From Daejeonella sp. (GTDB taxonomy: Bacteria; Bacteroidota; Bacteroidia; Sphingobacteriales; Sphingobacteriaceae): a stretch of 61,581 nucleotides of DNA. Positions 25,598-34,468 of this stretch are shown here, one piece after another. Every line of letters starts with the position of its first letter. Within the stretch, counting starts at the first letter, position 1. The DNA lies in assembly GCF_030684675.1 (NCBI RefSeq), contig NZ_JAUXXZ010000013.1, positions 1-61,581 on the forward strand. The letters are read 5' to 3'. The notes beneath the pieces were generated by a model. That model was not told the DNA's origin. It saw only the letters and a list, made by a program, of their open reading frames with translations, and did not search any database. The position numbers and the translations under genes were made by a program.

Positions 25598-27301
25598 TTA
25601 TTTATTCAGATTGCTTTTGTGATAACTATATGAAAAATAAATAATCAGACCCAAACCAAGCCAGATCAGAAACCGAAGCCAGTTGGTATATCCCAGTTCA
25701 GTCATCAGATATAAACAACTCAGCATTCCCAGAACAGGAATCAGGGATAAATTTTTTCTGAACGAAAGTATAGCCATTATTATTGCTGCCAGAATGAACA
25801 GAAAATAGGGTAATTTATCTTTATACACATGCCAGTCGCCCTTGTACTCAAATAAGGATAGAATGGGCTCTCTGAAACTTATAAAAATTACAATAAGCAA
25901 TGCAGGAACGATGTATTTCGAATTAACATATGGGATGCGGAAACGTTTGCGGTTCGAATCATTTATTTCTTCTTTGGGAAGCAGCAAGACTCCGGCACAG
26001 ACCAGTACAAAAGCAAAGAGAGTACCGATGCTGGTCAGGTCAGTAACCTCAGTAAGGTTCATGAACAATGCAGGCACAGACACGACAATTCCGGTGATTA
26101 GTGTCGCAAACCACGGTGTCTTGTATTTCGGGTGAATACTTGAAAATTTCTTTGGTAATAAGCCATCCCGGCTCATGCTCATCCAGATACGCGGCTGTCC
26201 CATCTGAAATATCAGTAATACACTTGCCGTTGCAATTACTGCACTTATTGATATGATATAACTTATATTGTCAAGTCCGACATTTTTGAAGACAAATGCC
26301 AATGGATCTTCAACCTGCAGTTCTTTGTAGCTTACCATTCCGGTTAAGACCAATGCCACCAGGATGTACAGGACGGTACAGATAATTAATGAGTAAATCA
26401 TGCCTTTAGGCAAATCCCTTTGCGGATTTTTGCATTCTTCTGCGGTCGTAGAAATGGCGTCAAAGCCTATGTATGCAAAGAAAACTCCCGAAACCCCTTT
26501 CATCATCCCTTCAAAACCATTTGGCAGAAAAGGGCTCCAGTTTGCAGGTTGCACATAGAAAAACCCGAGTACAATAACACCAATCACTACAGCAATTTTC
26601 AGGAAGACCATTGCATTGGTTGCTCTTTTTGTCTCACGAATCCCGATATAAACCAGGTAGGTTATCAAAAAAACGATGCCCAATGCCGGAATGTCTGCAA
26701 TGAATTTTAAGTTGCCTGATCCTGGGGCCGATTCCCAAGCCCCGGCAGCATATTGAACCTTCGCACTAATCCCACTCAGATCTGTTCCAGCTGCCAGCAC
26801 TTCTTTATACGCTCTGAAGGCAGAAAGATAATCCATGGTCAGATAGGCAGGTATATGGATATTGAAACCCTCGAGTAAATTGGTGAAATATTCACTCCAG
26901 GATATTGCAACCGCAATATTACCAATGGCGTACTCCATAAGTAAATCCCATCCGATTATCCAGGCAATTAACTCTCCGAAAGAAGCATAGGCATAGGTAT
27001 ATGCACTTCCTGCGACCGGAATTCTTGAAGCAAACTCTGCATAACATAAGGCAGAAAATCCGCAGGTGATGGCAGTAATGACAAAGAGAATACTTACCCC
27101 GGGACCTCCATTGAAGGCTGCGTTTCCAATTGTAGAAAATATCCCGGCACCAATTACTGCAGCGATACCCATCAGGGTAAGGTCTTTAACAGAAAGAACT
27201 CTTCTTAACTCCTGATCTTCGATTTCGGCATCCGAAAATCCCGCCTGTCGGTCTTTCATGATCAACTCAATAGATTTCTTTCTAAAAAGGTTTCTTGACA
27301 T
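25598..27301 (-). CDS. APC-family amino acid permease
   Basis: From the ATG at 27301 the product has 567 residues (a TTG four codons upstream is less likely). After a charged N-terminus it has GIAAVIGAGIFSTIG in the first membrane helix, the APC substrate-binding motif, and about twelve to fourteen helices in all. VFFAYIGFDAISTTAEECKNP is typical of the cationic amino acid transporter group. It imports amino acids at the inner membrane. It is transcribed divergently from the PAP2 gene, and the two promoter-like boxes are only ten bases apart. Confidence 0.9.
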   Translation of the reverse strand: MSRNLFRKKSIELIMKDRQAGFSDAEIEDQELRRVLSVKDLTLMGIAAVIGAGIFSTIGNAAFNGGPGVSILFVITAITCGFSALCYAEFASRIPVAGSAYTYAYASFGELIAWIIGWDLLMEYAIGNIAVAISWSEYFTNLLEGFNIHIPAYLTMDYLSAFRAYKEVLAAGTDLSGISAKVQYAAGAWESAPGSGNLKFIADIPALGIVFLITYLVYIGIRETKRATNAMVFLKIAVVIGVIVLGFFYVQPANWSPFLPNGFEGMMKGVSGVFFAYIGFDAISTTAEECKNPQRDLPKGMIYSLIICTVLYILVALVLTGMVSYKELQVEDPLAFVFKNVGLDNISYIISISAVIATASVLLIFQMGQPRIWMSMSRDGLLPKKFSSIHPKYKTPWFATLITGIVVSVPALFMNLTEVTDLTSIGTLFAFVLVCAGVLLLPKEEINDSNRKRFRIPYVNSKYIVPALLIVIFISFREPILSLFEYKGDWHVYKDKLPYFLFILAAIIMAILSFRKNLSLIPVLGMLSCLYLMTELGYTNWLRFLIWLGLGLIIYFSYSYHKSNLNK

Positions 27302-27331
27302 ATTGTCGTTCAATTAGATTGGTTTAGCAAT

Positions 27332-27356
27332 CAAACATAAAAATTATTTAGTTTTG
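27332..27356. promoter_or_regulatory. divergent -7 boxes for permease and PAP2 genes
   Basis: Minus strand: TATGTTTG at 27332-27339 for the permease. Plus strand: TAGTTTTG at 27349-27356 for the PAP2 gene. They lie back to back, so the two promoters must overlap. Confidence 0.4.
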
Positions 27357-27377
27357 AATCCGCATCCAAACCAAATA

Positions 27378-28034
27378 ATGAAGAAAAGCCTCTCCGAAAT
27401 CCTTTATCCTCAGCGATACTTTCTGATCCCGTTTTTGATATTGCTTCTGATTGGTTTTATTCTTCTGCTATTGAATTCAAAAGCTGAACTGTTTTTATGG
27501 ATCAACCGACACCACAATAGTTTTTTTGATGGATTTTTTAAGCTAATCACTTTGTTAGGAGACGGCATAATAACGGTTATTGTGGTTTTGGTTTTACTCT
27601 TCTTTAAATTTCGTTATTCAGTGCTTGCCGCCATCGCATTTGCTTACAGTTCCCTCGCTATCCAGGTACTAAAATATCTTTTCAAAGCCCCAAGACCGGC
27701 TAAATATTTTGAAAATATAATACCAATCCGAACTATTGAAGGCTATCCGGTACATGAATGGAACAGTTTCCCTTCAGGACATGCAGCTGCTGCATTTACG
27801 CTTGCAGTGGTATTAACTTATTTGCTTCCCCATAGACAACGCCACTGGGTAATTATACCATTAGCTGCCTTAACCGCATTCTCAAGGGTTTATCTTGCTC
27901 AGCATTTTATGGAGGATATAGTTGCGGGGTCAATTATTGCTGTGCTTATGACCTTTCATATGATCTGGTGGCTGGGAAATACCAAATGGTATAATTCATC
28001 AAAATTAGAAGGGAGGTTGTTTGGAAAGGCTTAA
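27378..28034 (+). CDS. PAP2-family membrane phosphatase
   Basis: From the ATG at 27378 the product has 218 residues (an earlier TTG at 27354 lies inside the promoter box). The three PAP2 phosphatase motifs are present: KAPRP, PSGHAAAA and SRVYLAQHFMED, within about six membrane helices. It would remove phosphate from a lipid such as undecaprenyl diphosphate, phosphatidylglycerol phosphate or lipid A, on the periplasmic face. Its end overlaps the next gene by 14 bases, so the two are translated together. This pairs the phosphatase with a lipid-linked sugar transferase. Confidence 0.88.
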   Translation: MKKSLSEILYPQRYFLIPFLILLLIGFILLLLNSKAELFLWINRHHNSFFDGFFKLITLLGDGIITVIVVLVLLFFKFRYSVLAAIAFAYSSLAIQVLKYLFKAPRPAKYFENIIPIRTIEGYPVHEWNSFPSGHAAAAFTLAVVLTYLLPHRQRHWVIIPLAALTAFSRVYLAQHFMEDIVAGSIIAVLMTFHMIWWLGNTKWYNSSKLEGRLFGKA

Positions 28035-29598
28035 TCTGAGAACCAAGGGTATTCTCTTGTTTATTGTTAGTCTGATGCTGCTTCTGCAGAATCTGGATAA
28101 ACCGATGATCTATATTCTTGATGAAGCCAAGAATGCAGAATGTGCCCGTGAGATGTTGGTATCGGGCGATTATATTATGCCCTATTTTAACGGACAATTA
28201 AGAACTGATAAACCGCCGCTGCATTACTTTTTTATGGCATTGGCTTATAAGATATTCGGAGTATCGGCATTCAGTGCCCGGTTTTTCTCAGTTGTATTTG
28301 GGGCTTTAACCATCCTGATCAGTTTTTTGTTCTGCAGAAAATATTTAGGGGAAAGGGCAGGCTGGCTGACTGCGATGGTTTTGTTATCCTCATTACATTT
28401 TAATTTTCAGATGCGGATGTCCGTGCCAGATCCCTACCTAATATTCTTTATGACTTCTGGTTTCATGTGCTTTTATGCCTTCCTGATTGAAAAAGGGAAG
28501 TTTTGGATCTGGCTGATGTATGTATGTTTCGGACTTGGCTTATTAACCAAAGGCCCAATAGCAGTCGCATTGCCAGGCTTGATTATGCTGGTATTCCTTA
28601 TCTGGACAAAACGGTTTAATTGGGCAATGATCCGTTCTTTTCAAATTCCTGCAGGGATAATTATAGTTTTGCTGATTTCATTACCCTGGTATTGGCTGAA
28701 TTATAATGCAAGCAATGGACTTTGGACTGAGGGTTTCTTTTTTAAACACAATCTGCAAAGGTTCTCTGACACAATGGAAGGTCATGGAGGTTTTTTCCTT
28801 CTGCCATTGATAATGGTCATCGCCGGCTTACTTCCTTTAAGTGTTTTTTGCATTCAGGCAATATTCCTTGCCTGGAAACAGCGTGCGAATGAGGTTTTAT
28901 TGTATTGTCTGAGCATTGTTCTGGGGATCATTATCTTTTTTTCATTTTCACAGACAAAACTTCCGAATTATACAGCTCCTGCATACCCTTTCATTGCAAT
29001 CCTGCTTGGATTTTTGTTGTCGGAACTGGAAGGGATGAATCTTTCATTGAAAAAAGTAAAATGGGCTTTTGGGTTTTACACCGTAATGGCATTTGCTCTT
29101 CCTGCGGCAGTTTATTTCGGACTTAAGGCAGATAAGAATGTTCAGGATGCAGCAGGTGTTTGGATCTGGTTTGTCCCTATACCAGTTGGAGCCTTGATGG
29201 GCTGGTACTTTATGCGGAAGAATGAAATCAGCAAATTTATACTCAGCATGGCCTTTTCATTTATACTGAGCAATTTTCTTTTTTTTGCGAAAGCATATCC
29301 CGGGGTTTATGGGATCAATCCTGTGGCAGGCTCATTGGAACTGCTAAAAAACAAGCCGAATCTGGTTTACTATAAAATGATGAATTCAGCTTATATTTTT
29401 AATATGCAGCGATTGGTGCCTGCAATTCAAAGTCAGGATAGCCTCTCAATTTATCTCAAAAAGCATCCTGATGCTTTGGTGATTTCACGAAAGCAATTCG
29501 AGGAGGAGATACTTGCTTCAGGGGACATGGTTCCTGTTTTTGAACAGAAAGATACCTTCGAAAACCCAATAACTGTAATTTACAAGTCAGTTCGCTGA
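28021..29598 (+). CDS. glycosyltransferase family 39 (ArnT-like) membrane protein
   Basis: The 525-residue protein has about twelve membrane helices. The first periplasmic loop has LDEAKNAECAREM (33-45), with the GT39/GT83 acidic pair D34-E35, and RTDKPPLHYFF follows. Such enzymes transfer a sugar from a polyprenyl phosphate donor to lipid A, protein or glycan on the periplasmic side. The start codon is TTG at 28021, inside the PAP2 gene. A stop codon lies four codons further upstream and the first ATG would cut into the first helix, so the TTG is accepted. It converges with the next gene with a 19-bp overlap. Confidence 0.87.
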   Translation: MERLNLRTKGILLFIVSLMLLLQNLDKPMIYILDEAKNAECAREMLVSGDYIMPYFNGQLRTDKPPLHYFFMALAYKIFGVSAFSARFFSVVFGALTILISFLFCRKYLGERAGWLTAMVLLSSLHFNFQMRMSVPDPYLIFFMTSGFMCFYAFLIEKGKFWIWLMYVCFGLGLLTKGPIAVALPGLIMLVFLIWTKRFNWAMIRSFQIPAGIIIVLLISLPWYWLNYNASNGLWTEGFFFKHNLQRFSDTMEGHGGFFLLPLIMVIAGLLPLSVFCIQAIFLAWKQRANEVLLYCLSIVLGIIIFFSFSQTKLPNYTAPAYPFIAILLGFLLSELEGMNLSLKKVKWAFGFYTVMAFALPAAVYFGLKADKNVQDAAGVWIWFVPIPVGALMGWYFMRKNEISKFILSMAFSFILSNFLFFAKAYPGVYGINPVAGSLELLKNKPNLVYYKMMNSAYIFNMQRLVPAIQSQDSLSIYLKKHPDALVISRKQFEEEILASGDMVPVFEQKDTFENPITVIYKSVR

Positions 29599-30248
29599 GC
29601 CTTTTTTAACAAAATTCTCAGAATAGTCAGGCCAATTGCCAATAGACCTATCATGATGAGCCAGATGAGATATTTAGAATTGTCAGGGCTGTCAGAATTG
29701 GGACCCTGGCTCGTATACTGGTCTGAGCTGCTTATAGTTTCATTGACTTCAATTGAATTAAAGAATTTCTCACGCTCAGGAACAGCGAATTCCTTATGAA
29801 CATTCTCATGAAGAAATTCAAAAGCATAGGTTGCACCATTGGTATGTAAAACTCTGAAATCCCTTAACAAAACCCCGCTGCCGGTATCAATCTTTAGTGT
29901 AAAATCTTTAACTTTTAGTTCGCCAATCCGGTTATCTTTTTCATCTGTAATAATACCAGAGTTTGAGGATTGCTTGACACTTTTGATGTAATTTTCGTAA
30001 TAGTTCTTCAGATGCCTGTCCTTTTCAATGTCTGGTGTTATTTGGGGATTATCAGGGACTTTGAATATTAAAATTGTTCCAAATGAGCTTCTGGCTACCA
30101 GGCTAAATTGCTTTCTGGTTTCTGTTTTGGTATACCCTTTAGGAAGCCCCACAGAAACGACACTGTCAATTCTAAAAGTATCCCAGGTTTGGGCCTGGGA
30201 TAAGAAAGGAATCAAATATATTGCGAGCAGTATGATTAATTTTTTCAT
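29580..30248 (-). CDS. exported protein with C-terminal membrane anchor, unknown function
   Basis: The 222-residue protein has a signal peptide (about 1-19, ending LSQAQ). It then has a 160-residue periplasmic domain containing TWDTFRIDSVVSVGLPKGY and DFTLKIDTGSGVLLRDFRV. One membrane helix (about 192-213) precedes a short basic tail. I do not recognise a named family. The 3' end overlaps the convergent GT39 gene by 19 bases. Confidence 0.65.
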   Translation of the reverse strand: MKKLIILLAIYLIPFLSQAQTWDTFRIDSVVSVGLPKGYTKTETRKQFSLVARSSFGTILIFKVPDNPQITPDIEKDRHLKNYYENYIKSVKQSSNSGIITDEKDNRIGELKVKDFTLKIDTGSGVLLRDFRVLHTNGATYAFEFLHENVHKEFAVPEREKFFNSIEVNETISSSDQYTSQGPNSDSPDNSKYLIWLIMIGLLAIGLTILRILLKKAQRTDL

Positions 30249-30328
30249 ACTGAAAGAGATACAAAAAGTGTGCTATTCTTTTATTTCTTTGAAACTGTAC
30301 AAAAAACAGAACCTCAGAATGCTCAAAA

Positions 30329-32044
30329 TTACTCCAGTTTATCCAATTCTTTCTGAACGAAATCTGCCAGTTCTTTCACATAAGCAGCAGTGAAGTTAAA
30401 TTCGATTCCGGCAGTTTCATAGATTTCCTTAATCGTTTTAGTATAACCAAGCTTTAATGCATCCAGATAGTTGGAAAGCCCTTTTCCAGGGTCATTTTTG
30501 TAGTTTTTCCAGACAGCAATAGCTCCCAGTTGAGCAATTCCATATTCGATATAGTAGAAAGGGACTTCAAAAATATGTAGTTGTTTTTGCCAAAGGTTTT
30601 CTAATGCATGCTGATGCTCAGACCATTCGGTGAAATTATTTCCAAATGGTTCAAATATTTTTGTCCATGCCTCTGCCCGCTCTTCACTGGTATGATTGGG
30701 ATTGGTATAAATCCAGTGCTGAAACTGATCTACTACTGCAACCCATGGGAGCGTTTTTAAGACATCTTTTAGCTGGTCTTTCTTTGCACGAATCAGATCT
30801 TCAGAATTGTCAAAGAATTTATCCCAATGATCCATCGAAATTAGTTCCATGCTCATAGAAGCAAGTTCAGCAACCTCTGATGGAAGATGCTTAAAGTCAT
30901 TTAATTCAAGTCCTGCAGAAACAAAAGTATGAACTGCATGTCCGCCTTCATGAACCATGGTGGTCAGGTCTCGGAATGTTCCTGCAGAGTTCATGAAAAT
31001 AAAAGGGGCACCACTTTCTGCAAGTGGATAATTATAACCACCCGGAGCTTTACCTTTACGACTGTCCACATCGAAAAAGCCATTTGCTTTCATTATTTCT
31101 AACCTTTCGCCGATGTATGGACTTAGTCCCCGGAAACATTTAATAGACTTTTCAATCAATTCTTCACCATTGCTGAATGGTTTCAAAGCCGGCTTTCCGG
31201 AAATGTCAACATCCATGTCCCATGGTTTTAATTCATTTAAATTCAGTGCTTTAAGACGCTTTTCAGCCTGTAGCTTTAAAAGAGGGACGATTTCCTCCTG
31301 AATAGCTTTATGGAAGTCATAACAGTCCCCGGGGGTATAGTCAAAACGTCCGAGAGCCTGAAACATATAGTCCCTGAAGTTTTCAAAGCCGGCATTAAGG
31401 GCAACCTGGTGACGAAGTTTTAACAATGAATTGAATAATTCATCCAGTTTTTCCTTGTCTTCCAGTCTTCGCGCTGTGATGGCTTCCCAGGCCTCCTGCC
31501 TCACATGGCGGTTGGTATCCTTTAAGAATACTGCAGCCTGTTCAAGTGTATATTCCTGTCCTCCCAGTTTAACCGACATTGATCCGGTAATTCCCTGATA
31601 TTTTTGTTGTTCGACCTGTATTTGGGTCAATAGAGGTATATTTTCTTCCCTAAAGAGTTCGAGTGCCTTTTTTATTCCGCGGACATAGACATAGTATTTT
31701 GCCTCATCCAATTGTTCAGCAAAAGGACTCTGAATAAATTTTTTATTTATTTCATTATTGAGTGGTGCAATTTTCGGTTCGATTTCTGTTGCGAAAAATT
31801 GAAAGTCAGTCAATAATTTTTCATCTGTTGTATCGCAGGTCATGCGGATATATCTCCAGGCAAAGTCCTCTTCCAGGGCAGCTTCAATTTCACTTCTGTC
31901 GCGAAGCCATTGCTCCAGGTCATTAACTGAGTTTAAAGATCTGTTAATCAGCTCATTAAATATTGGTTCAAGATTTTCCCATTGTATATTTAGTTCTGCC
32001 GGGATATAGGTTCTTGGTTTTTTTGAGATTTTAAGATCTTTCAT
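30329..32044 (-). CDS. pepF: M3 family oligoendopeptidase
   Basis: The 571-residue zinc peptidase carries HEGGH (365-369) with the third ligand among E390/E393 in PSEVAEL, and the PepF-type C-terminal region FYYIEYGIAQLGAIAVW. No signal peptide is present, so it acts in the cytoplasm, breaking down medium-length peptides from protein turnover or uptake. It lies 8 bp behind the UbiA gene and so ends the engB-ubiA-pepF run. The name pepF is at family level. Confidence 0.92.
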   Translation of the reverse strand: MKDLKISKKPRTYIPAELNIQWENLEPIFNELINRSLNSVNDLEQWLRDRSEIEAALEEDFAWRYIRMTCDTTDEKLLTDFQFFATEIEPKIAPLNNEINKKFIQSPFAEQLDEAKYYVYVRGIKKALELFREENIPLLTQIQVEQQKYQGITGSMSVKLGGQEYTLEQAAVFLKDTNRHVRQEAWEAITARRLEDKEKLDELFNSLLKLRHQVALNAGFENFRDYMFQALGRFDYTPGDCYDFHKAIQEEIVPLLKLQAEKRLKALNLNELKPWDMDVDISGKPALKPFSNGEELIEKSIKCFRGLSPYIGERLEIMKANGFFDVDSRKGKAPGGYNYPLAESGAPFIFMNSAGTFRDLTTMVHEGGHAVHTFVSAGLELNDFKHLPSEVAELASMSMELISMDHWDKFFDNSEDLIRAKKDQLKDVLKTLPWVAVVDQFQHWIYTNPNHTSEERAEAWTKIFEPFGNNFTEWSEHQHALENLWQKQLHIFEVPFYYIEYGIAQLGAIAVWKNYKNDPGKGLSNYLDALKLGYTKTIKEIYETAGIEFNFTAAYVKELADFVQKELDKLE

Positions 32045-32052
32045 ATTAAAAT

Positions 32053-32913
32053 TTATAATTGATTTCTTAGATAAGCATCCAATAAAAAAAATACTGCAAA
32101 TACTACCGAAGCAATTCCATTTGTGGTGAAGAAGGCACGATCTACTTTCGACAGATCATCTGGCTTTACAAGCTGATGCTGGTAGACCAGTAGCAGGATA
32201 AAGAACAGGACTCCGGCAAGGTAAAACCAGGAGAGATCAGTAAACAGATAGGGCAGACTTACAAATGCAACAGCCAGAAAATGCAAAAAGGACGATACTT
32301 TTAAGGCATTCTTCTTTCCAAGCCAGGCCGGAATGGAATTCAGATTATTTTGCCTGTCAAATTCTTCATCCTGAAGTGCATAAATTATATCAAAGCCACT
32401 TACCCAGCATAAAACGGCCAGTGAAAAATAAATTGGGAGCATCGCAAATTCACCGGTAACTACCAGATAGGCTCCGATTGGTGCAAGCGCAAGACCAAGG
32501 CCTAAAATAAGGTGGCAGAGAGGAGTGAACCTTTTGGTAAAACTATAGCCTAAAACTACCGAAAGTGCAATAGGAGACAGGTAAAAACAAAGCTTGTTGA
32601 TCAGCAGGGTTGTCAGGATAAATAAAAGGCTGTTAGCAATAGTAAAGAGTAATGCTTCATTGGAGCTGATGCGCCCTGAAGGTATATCCCTGATTGCAGT
32701 TCTTGGATTTTGAGCATCGATATCCCGGTCGAGATAGCGGTTGAATGCCATTGCTGCATTGCGGGCAAAAATCATACAGAGCAGCATCAGAAATAGTTTC
32801 AGCCAGTTAAACTCATGCGTTGTGGTAGTTATGGCAAGAAAAAAGCCGATAATAGCAAAAGGCATCGCAAAAACAGTATGGGCAAATAATACAAGGGAAA
32901 AATATTTGTTCAT
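32053..32913 (-). CDS. UbiA-family prenyltransferase (quinone synthesis)
   Basis: The 286-residue membrane protein has the first aspartate motif NRYLDRDID (N58, D62, D66) and a second, DEEFDRQNN, with about eight helices. UbiA-type enzymes attach a polyprenyl chain to an aromatic acid. It resembles the 4-hydroxybenzoate (UbiA) branch rather than MenA. In organisms with the futalosine route to menaquinone, a UbiA-like enzyme (MqnP) does this step, which would fit the UbiD-family gene at 58.3 kb. That pathway assignment is inference. It sits between engB and pepF on the same strand. Confidence 0.88.
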   Translation of the reverse strand: MNKYFSLVLFAHTVFAMPFAIIGFFLAITTTTHEFNWLKLFLMLLCMIFARNAAMAFNRYLDRDIDAQNPRTAIRDIPSGRISSNEALLFTIANSLLFILTTLLINKLCFYLSPIALSVVLGYSFTKRFTPLCHLILGLGLALAPIGAYLVVTGEFAMLPIYFSLAVLCWVSGFDIIYALQDEEFDRQNNLNSIPAWLGKKNALKVSSFLHFLAVAFVSLPYLFTDLSWFYLAGVLFFILLLVYQHQLVKPDDLSKVDRAFFTTNGIASVVFAVFFLLDAYLRNQL

Positions 32914-32981
32914 TCGGTTATCTGTCTTTTTTATACCGGATTCTGAAAATAAAATTTCAGTTTTTGTTCCTCTAATGGAGA

Positions 32982-33584
32982 TTACCGGGTAAATTTCTTA
33001 TTCAGATCATTTATAAAATTTAGCAGGTCATCACGACCTTCCTGTGTTTCTGCAGAGGTAATATAATGCCGTGGCACCTCTTCGAAGATCTCCAGAAGGG
33101 CTTTTCTGAATTTTGCTATGCATTGATCGGTCTTTACACCCGATTGCTTATCAGCTTTTGTAAAAATTAGCTGGAAAGGCAGGCCGTTTTCACCCAGCCA
33201 GGTACAAAATTCAATATCAATCTTTTGCGGATCCAAACGGCTGTCAATCAGGACAAAAACGCATTGCAAATTTTCACGGTTCCGGAGATAGAAGCTGATG
33301 AATTTTGACCATTCACCCCGGTTACTTTTAGAAGTTCTTGCATATCCATATCCCGGAAGATCAACCAACTGCCAGTTTTCATTGATCAGGAAATGGTTAA
33401 TTAACTGGGTTTTACCGGGAGTTTGAGAGGTTTTTGCAAGCCCTTTTCGCTGTACAAGCATATTGATCAGCGAGGATTTACCTACGTTTGAACGACCAAT
33501 AAAGGCATATTCAGGTAATTCAGGAGCCGGTAGTTTATCAGTTCTGGTATTACTGCATTGAAATTCTGCGCTTTTAATAATCAT
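32982..33584 (-). CDS. engB: ribosome biogenesis GTPase EngB (YihA/YsxC)
   Basis: From the ATG at 33584 the protein has 200 residues, the usual EngB size. Upstream codons add only nine residues and would cross the promoter box. GTPase motifs are GRSNVGKSS (30-38), the T-rich G2 segment TSQTPGKTQ, DLPGYG, and FTKADK for guanine specificity. It assists assembly of the large ribosomal subunit. A TACCTTTG box lies just 4 bases before the ATG, suggesting a nearly leaderless message. Confidence 0.95.
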   Translation of the reverse strand: MIIKSAEFQCSNTRTDKLPAPELPEYAFIGRSNVGKSSLINMLVQRKGLAKTSQTPGKTQLINHFLINENWQLVDLPGYGYARTSKSNRGEWSKFISFYLRNRENLQCVFVLIDSRLDPQKIDIEFCTWLGENGLPFQLIFTKADKQSGVKTDQCIAKFRKALLEIFEEVPRHYITSAETQEGRDDLLNFINDLNKKFTR

Positions 33585-33588
33585 CCTG

Positions 33589-33596
33589 CAAAGGTA
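33589..33596 (-). promoter_or_regulatory. engB -7 box
   Basis: TACCTTTG on the minus strand, 4 bases before the ATG. If transcription starts about five bases after the box, the message begins at or next to the start codon. Confidence 0.45.
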
Positions 33597-33722
33597 GGAC
33601 ATTGCTTGCAATGTTTAAAACCCATGATTTTAATTCAATCTGCAGAGCGTCATATTTTCGATGATTTTGATGAATTTTGATTGAAGGACTAATCTTGGCT
33701 GTAGACGCTTCCTTAATTCCAT

Positions 33723-33730
33723 TATCTTTG
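33723..33730 (+). promoter_or_regulatory. menG -7 box
   Basis: TATCTTTG ending 6 bases before the ATG at 33737; again nearly leaderless. It argues against a start further upstream. Confidence 0.45.
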
Positions 33731-33736
33731 CGCTGT

Positions 33737-34468
33737 ATGTCAAAAACAGTAAGGCCTTATCAGGATTCAGAAGCTACCAAAAAAGAACAGGTAGCGAGCA
33801 TGTTTAATAATATATCAGGTACATATGATTTTTTGAACCATTTTCTCTCAATGGGTATTGACAGGATTTGGAGAAAAAAAGCGATTAAAGAGTTGCTTAG
33901 CGATAAATCTTCGTACATTCTGGACGTTGCGACCGGCACCGGTGATTTTGCATTTGAGGCGATAAAAATTCTTAAGCCCCGAAAGGTAGTGGGGGTGGAT
34001 ATCTCTGCAGGCATGCTTGGAATTGCAGATCAGAAAATTATAAAGCGGAAAATGCAGGATGTTTTTGAGGTTCGTTTGGGTGACTCTGAAAAACTATTGT
34101 TTGATGATGACTCTTTTGATGCGGTAACTGTGGCCTTCGGTGTCCGTAATTTTGAGGACATTGAAAAGGGACTTAGTGATATGCTGCGGGTATTAAAGCC
34201 CGGAGGAAAGGCAGTGATTCTGGAGTTTTCTAAACCGAAGGTATTTCCGGTTAAACAGGGATATAATTTCTACTTCAAATACATAACTCCTACAATCGGG
34301 AGAATTTTTTCAAAAGATAGCAGTGCATACACCTATCTTCCTGAATCTGTGGCTTCATTCCCAGATGGAGCGAGTTTTGACAATTTGATGCAAAAAGTTG
34401 GATTCAAAAATACGAAATACCGTCCGCTGACGTTTGGAATTTGTTCCATTTACACCGGTATCAAATGA
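33737..34468 (+). CDS. menG: demethylmenaquinone methyltransferase
   Basis: From the ATG at 33737 the product is 243 residues, typical for UbiE/MenG; the 20 codons upstream include the promoter box. SAM-binding motif LDVATGTGDF (62-71), VGVDISAGML and VAFGVRNF are diagnostic. It methylates demethylmenaquinone in the last step of menaquinone synthesis, at the membrane. The stop overlaps the porT start (ATGA). A menG-porT pairing is known from other Bacteroidota and supports both calls. Confidence 0.94.
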   Translation: MSKTVRPYQDSEATKKEQVASMFNNISGTYDFLNHFLSMGIDRIWRKKAIKELLSDKSSYILDVATGTGDFAFEAIKILKPRKVVGVDISAGMLGIADQKIIKRKMQDVFEVRLGDSEKLLFDDDSFDAVTVAFGVRNFEDIEKGLSDMLRVLKPGGKAVILEFSKPKVFPVKQGYNFYFKYITPTIGRIFSKDSSAYTYLPESVASFPDGASFDNLMQKVGFKNTKYRPLTFGICSIYTGIK

